Below are positions 12,925 to 14,946 of a DNA stretch of 14,946 nucleotides, one piece after another. This DNA comes from Erysipelothrix sp. UBA3383 (GTDB taxonomy: Bacteria; Bacillota_I; Bacilli_A; Erysipelotrichales; Erysipelotrichaceae). How positions within the stretch are numbered: position 1 is the first letter of the stretch; every line of letters begins with the position of its first letter. The position numbers were made by a program, and so were the translations under genes. The stretch is from NCBI GenBank assembly GCA_002358955.1, contig DEPV01000022.1, positions 1-14,946 on the forward strand. The letters run 5' to 3'. The notes under the pieces were generated by a model that was given only the letters and a program-made list of their open reading frames with translations, searched no databases and was not told the origin of the DNA.

Positions 12925-12952
12925 AAAAAGGGGTATGCATTTAGCATACCCC
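12925..12952 (-). terminator. Terminator of the ABC exporter operon
   Basis: Minus-strand GGGGTATGC pairs perfectly with GCATACCCC around TAAAT, followed by TTTTT. It lies 11 bases after the ABC stop codon. Confidence 0.92.
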
Positions 12953-12963
12953 AGTGTTCATCA

Positions 12964-14724
12964 TTATTCGTTTGATTCTTGGAATTGTGAATTATAAAGA
13001 TCAGCATAGAAGCCATCTTGCTCCATCAATTCATCATGGTTTCCGGTTTCAATGATGTTACCATCACGCATGACAAGAATCTTATCTGCATTACGGATGG
13101 TAGATAAACGGTGTGCAATCACAAAGCTTGTACGCCCCTTCATCAACTCGGCCATCGCTTCTTGAATCATCGCATCAAGACGTGTATCCACTGAACTTGT
13201 TGCCTCATCAAGAATTAAGATACGAGGATCACTCAGAAGTGCACGAGCAATGGTAATCAATTGTTTCTCACCATTGGAGATGTTTGAACTTTCTTCATTC
13301 AGAATCATATCATAGCCATCAGGAAGGGTAGTAATAAAGTGGTGAACGTTAGTACGTTTAGCCGCTTCAATGATTTCTGAATCACTTGCATTGGGTTTAC
13401 CATAAGCAATGTTATCTTTAATCTTTCCGCTGAATAACCATGTATCTTGAAGTACCATTCCAAACAGAGCCCTTAAATCATCACGACGAATGTCACGAAT
13501 ATCAGTACCATCAATCTTAATGGACCCTGAGTTAACATCATAGAAGCGCATCAGTAGGTTGATGATGGTTGTTTTACCAGCACCGGTAGGTCCTACAATA
13601 GCAACCATTTCTCCAGGTTTAATATCGACGGATACATCTTTAATAATCGGAGTTTCATTATATCCAAAGTTAATGTTTTCAAAGCTTACTGCACCCTCAT
13701 AGTTATCAATCAATACAGGCTTAAGAACATCAGGAATGTCATTCTCTTCCTCAAGGTATTCAGTAACACGATTCATCGCTGCAATGGACGCCTGAATGGT
13801 TCCTGCTAGGTTTGTAATTTGTGTTAGGGGTTGGTTCACTTGCCATACATAACGAATGAAGGCTTGTAACATACCAGCACCCATTCCTTGCATCACATTG
13901 ATGGTTCCCATATAGATAAGGATTGCAATGATGATGTAGGTAATCATGGATACAGCAGGTGTAATTAATCCTGAGATAAAGTTAGCCTTATAAGCCGTCT
14001 CACATAACTCACTGTTTACTTTTCTAAAATCATCAATTGCATTTTGTTGATAGTTATATAATTTAATTTCATTGAATCCCGTAAACTTCTCTTGAACAAC
14101 AGAGTTAAGTGCTCCCAATGCTTCAGCTTGAGCATCAAACTCCACTTGAGATCGTTTCATGATCACACGACTTAAGACAATGGTAGCTGGTATTAATAAA
14201 ACAGCAATCAGCGCCATTTTAACATCAATGGTAAACATCAAGAATACTGCAAACGCAATGTTTAAAACCGACATTAAGATCTGTGCTAATGCTTGTTGTA
14301 AAGTCCCTGATATAGCATCCACATCCGTTGCCATACGACTCATCAAATCTCCTGTTGAGTTGCTATCAAAGTATCGAATTGGTAAATACTCCATCTTCTC
14401 TTTGATCGCATTACGCATATCATAAATAGCAGATTGTATCGCACTTGAGATTAAATATTGATAGGAAATACGAGCCATCGCATTTACCAAATACATGGTA
14501 AATAAAATGGTAATAATACGAATTAAAATATCATAACTGATGCCAGCACCACTAACACCTGCCGCCATATTGCTAACATCACGTTGTAACTGAGTGGTCA
14601 TTAAACCTTCAGTCATCGGTGCTGCAGCAGTAAGTACTGCTGCCAGTAAGAGTAAGATCGAAGCACCAAGTAATTTAAAACGGTAAGGTTTTAGAAATAC
14701 CCACATACTTTTAAATGTTTTCAT
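12964..14724 (-). CDS. ABC exporter half-transporter, canonical subunit of a heterodimer
   Basis: The 586-residue protein is a fused membrane and ATPase half-exporter of the BmrD/LmrD/MdlB type. Residues of about 15-305 hold six membrane helices; the ATPase domain has Walker A GPTGAGKTT (378-386), Walker B ILILDE with catalytic Glu507 and switch His538 (AHR). The signature is ISNGEKQ instead of LSGGQ. That departure, with the partner's Gln in the switch position, fits a heterodimer with one degenerate ATP site formed by this signature and the partner's Walker motifs. Substrate (drug, lipid or peptide) is unknown. A GTG at 14745 lies in the ribosome site AAGGAG; the ATG at 14724 is used. It overlaps the partner by 14 bases. 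Confidence 0.92.
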   Translation of the reverse strand: MKTFKSMWVFLKPYRFKLLGASILLLLAAVLTAAAPMTEGLMTTQLQRDVSNMAAGVSGAGISYDILIRIITILFTMYLVNAMARISYQYLISSAIQSAIYDMRNAIKEKMEYLPIRYFDSNSTGDLMSRMATDVDAISGTLQQALAQILMSVLNIAFAVFLMFTIDVKMALIAVLLIPATIVLSRVIMKRSQVEFDAQAEALGALNSVVQEKFTGFNEIKLYNYQQNAIDDFRKVNSELCETAYKANFISGLITPAVSMITYIIIAILIYMGTINVMQGMGAGMLQAFIRYVWQVNQPLTQITNLAGTIQASIAAMNRVTEYLEEENDIPDVLKPVLIDNYEGAVSFENINFGYNETPIIKDVSVDIKPGEMVAIVGPTGAGKTTIINLLMRFYDVNSGSIKIDGTDIRDIRRDDLRALFGMVLQDTWLFSGKIKDNIAYGKPNASDSEIIEAAKRTNVHHFITTLPDGYDMILNEESSNISNGEKQLITIARALLSDPRILILDEATSSVDTRLDAMIQEAMAELMKGRTSFVIAHRLSTIRNADKILVMRDGNIIETGNHDELMEQDGFYADLYNSQFQESNE

Positions 14725-14946
14725 ATTGTGCCATCTCCTTCTCACTTAACTGACTTTTCGCAATTTCGATATAGATTGGACATGTTTTCATAAGTTCTAA
14801 GTGTGTACCCAGTCCAACAATTTGCCCCTCATTCATAACAACAATACGATCAGCATCTACAATTGAACTGATACGTTGTGCTACTACAAATACAATGGAA
14901 TCTTCAGTAATTGATTTTAGATTCTTTCGAATGGTTGCATCTGTTT
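14711..14946 (-). CDS. ABC exporter half-transporter, degenerate subunit (5' part cut by window edge)
   Basis: Only the last 77 or so codons are in the window, reading on the minus strand and ending at the TAA at 14711-14713. They encode the end of an ATPase domain: the D-loop remnant TDATIRKNL, the switch segment VVAQRISSIVDADRIVVM and EGQIVGLGTHLELM. Gln replaces the switch histidine (AQR rather than AHR), the mark of the degenerate subunit in heterodimeric exporters such as BmrC/YheI or LmrC. It precedes and overlaps the canonical subunit, the usual order. The Walker motifs and membrane domain lie outside the window. Confidence 0.88.
   Translation of the reverse strand, partial: TDATIRKNLKSITEDSIVFVVAQRISSIVDADRIVVMNEGQIVGLGTHLELMKTCPIYIEIAKSQLSEKEMAQYENI

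Noticed and set aside
12917..12926. Palindrome TTAGTACTAA upstream of the 122-residue gene
   Set aside because: A single 10-base AT-rich palindrome, with no second copy seen and no regulator nearby; chance is a good explanation.
1..14946. Mobile elements, CRISPR, tRNA or defence islands
   Set aside because: I saw no transposase, integrase, repeat array, attachment repeats, tRNA-like cloverleaf or shift in base or codon style.

Overview
The window looks like an ordinary chromosomal segment of a low-GC Gram-positive bacterium (Bacillota). The gene set (NiaR/NiaX niacin control, a CpoA-type glycolipid glycosyltransferase, YitT, a YusI-like ArsC-fold protein, heterodimeric ABC exporter halves) and an L11 variant I associate with Mollicutes-like lineages point towards the Erysipelotrichia, perhaps near Erysipelothrix. 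That placement is an inference from memory of family sequences. There is no sign of phage, plasmid, insertion sequence, CRISPR array, tRNA or rRNA. Coding density is high, and the longest gap without a gene is 199 bases (12317-12515).

Layout, left to right. 1-1895: a truncated patatin-like lipase (minus) diverges from rmuC (plus). 1894-3338: a small membrane protein and alr overlap on the minus strand. 3464-5283: yitT, a TIM-barrel protein and a cysteine-free HesB/YneR-like protein form a plus-strand operon. 5341-6452: a DnaQ-type exonuclease and a HAD phosphatase overlap on the minus strand. 6528-8470: a CpoA-like glycosyltransferase, an unrecognised 119-residue protein and a lipoprotein form a minus-strand operon with overlapping genes. 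8542-9628: niaR, then niaX with its own strong promoter set between two palindromic operators. 9671-10725: a YusI-like protein coupled to yaaA. 10763-12316: ridA downstream of a detached rplK-rplA pair whose leader carries a probable L1 autoregulatory site. 12516-12884: an unrecognised small protein. 12964-14946: two halves of a heterodimeric ABC exporter, the first cut by the window end.

Transcription signals are clear. Most promoters carry an extended -10 (TGn before the hexamer) and sit so close to the start codon that predicted leaders are only about 0-27 nt. The one exception, the roughly 86-nt rplK leader, holds an RNA structure resembling the 23S L1 site. Convergent gene pairs share long two-way terminator hairpins (5294-5342 and 10724-10765). 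Many printed start codons could be moved: in several genes the first in-frame start lies at or before a Shine-Dalgarno sequence, and I chose the downstream start that the ribosome binding site supports.

No wholly new system stands out. The points most worth a second look are the NiaR double operator, the L1-mimic leader, the shortened proline switch of L11, the leaderless yitT and the three-gene cpoA operon with two unrecognised members.
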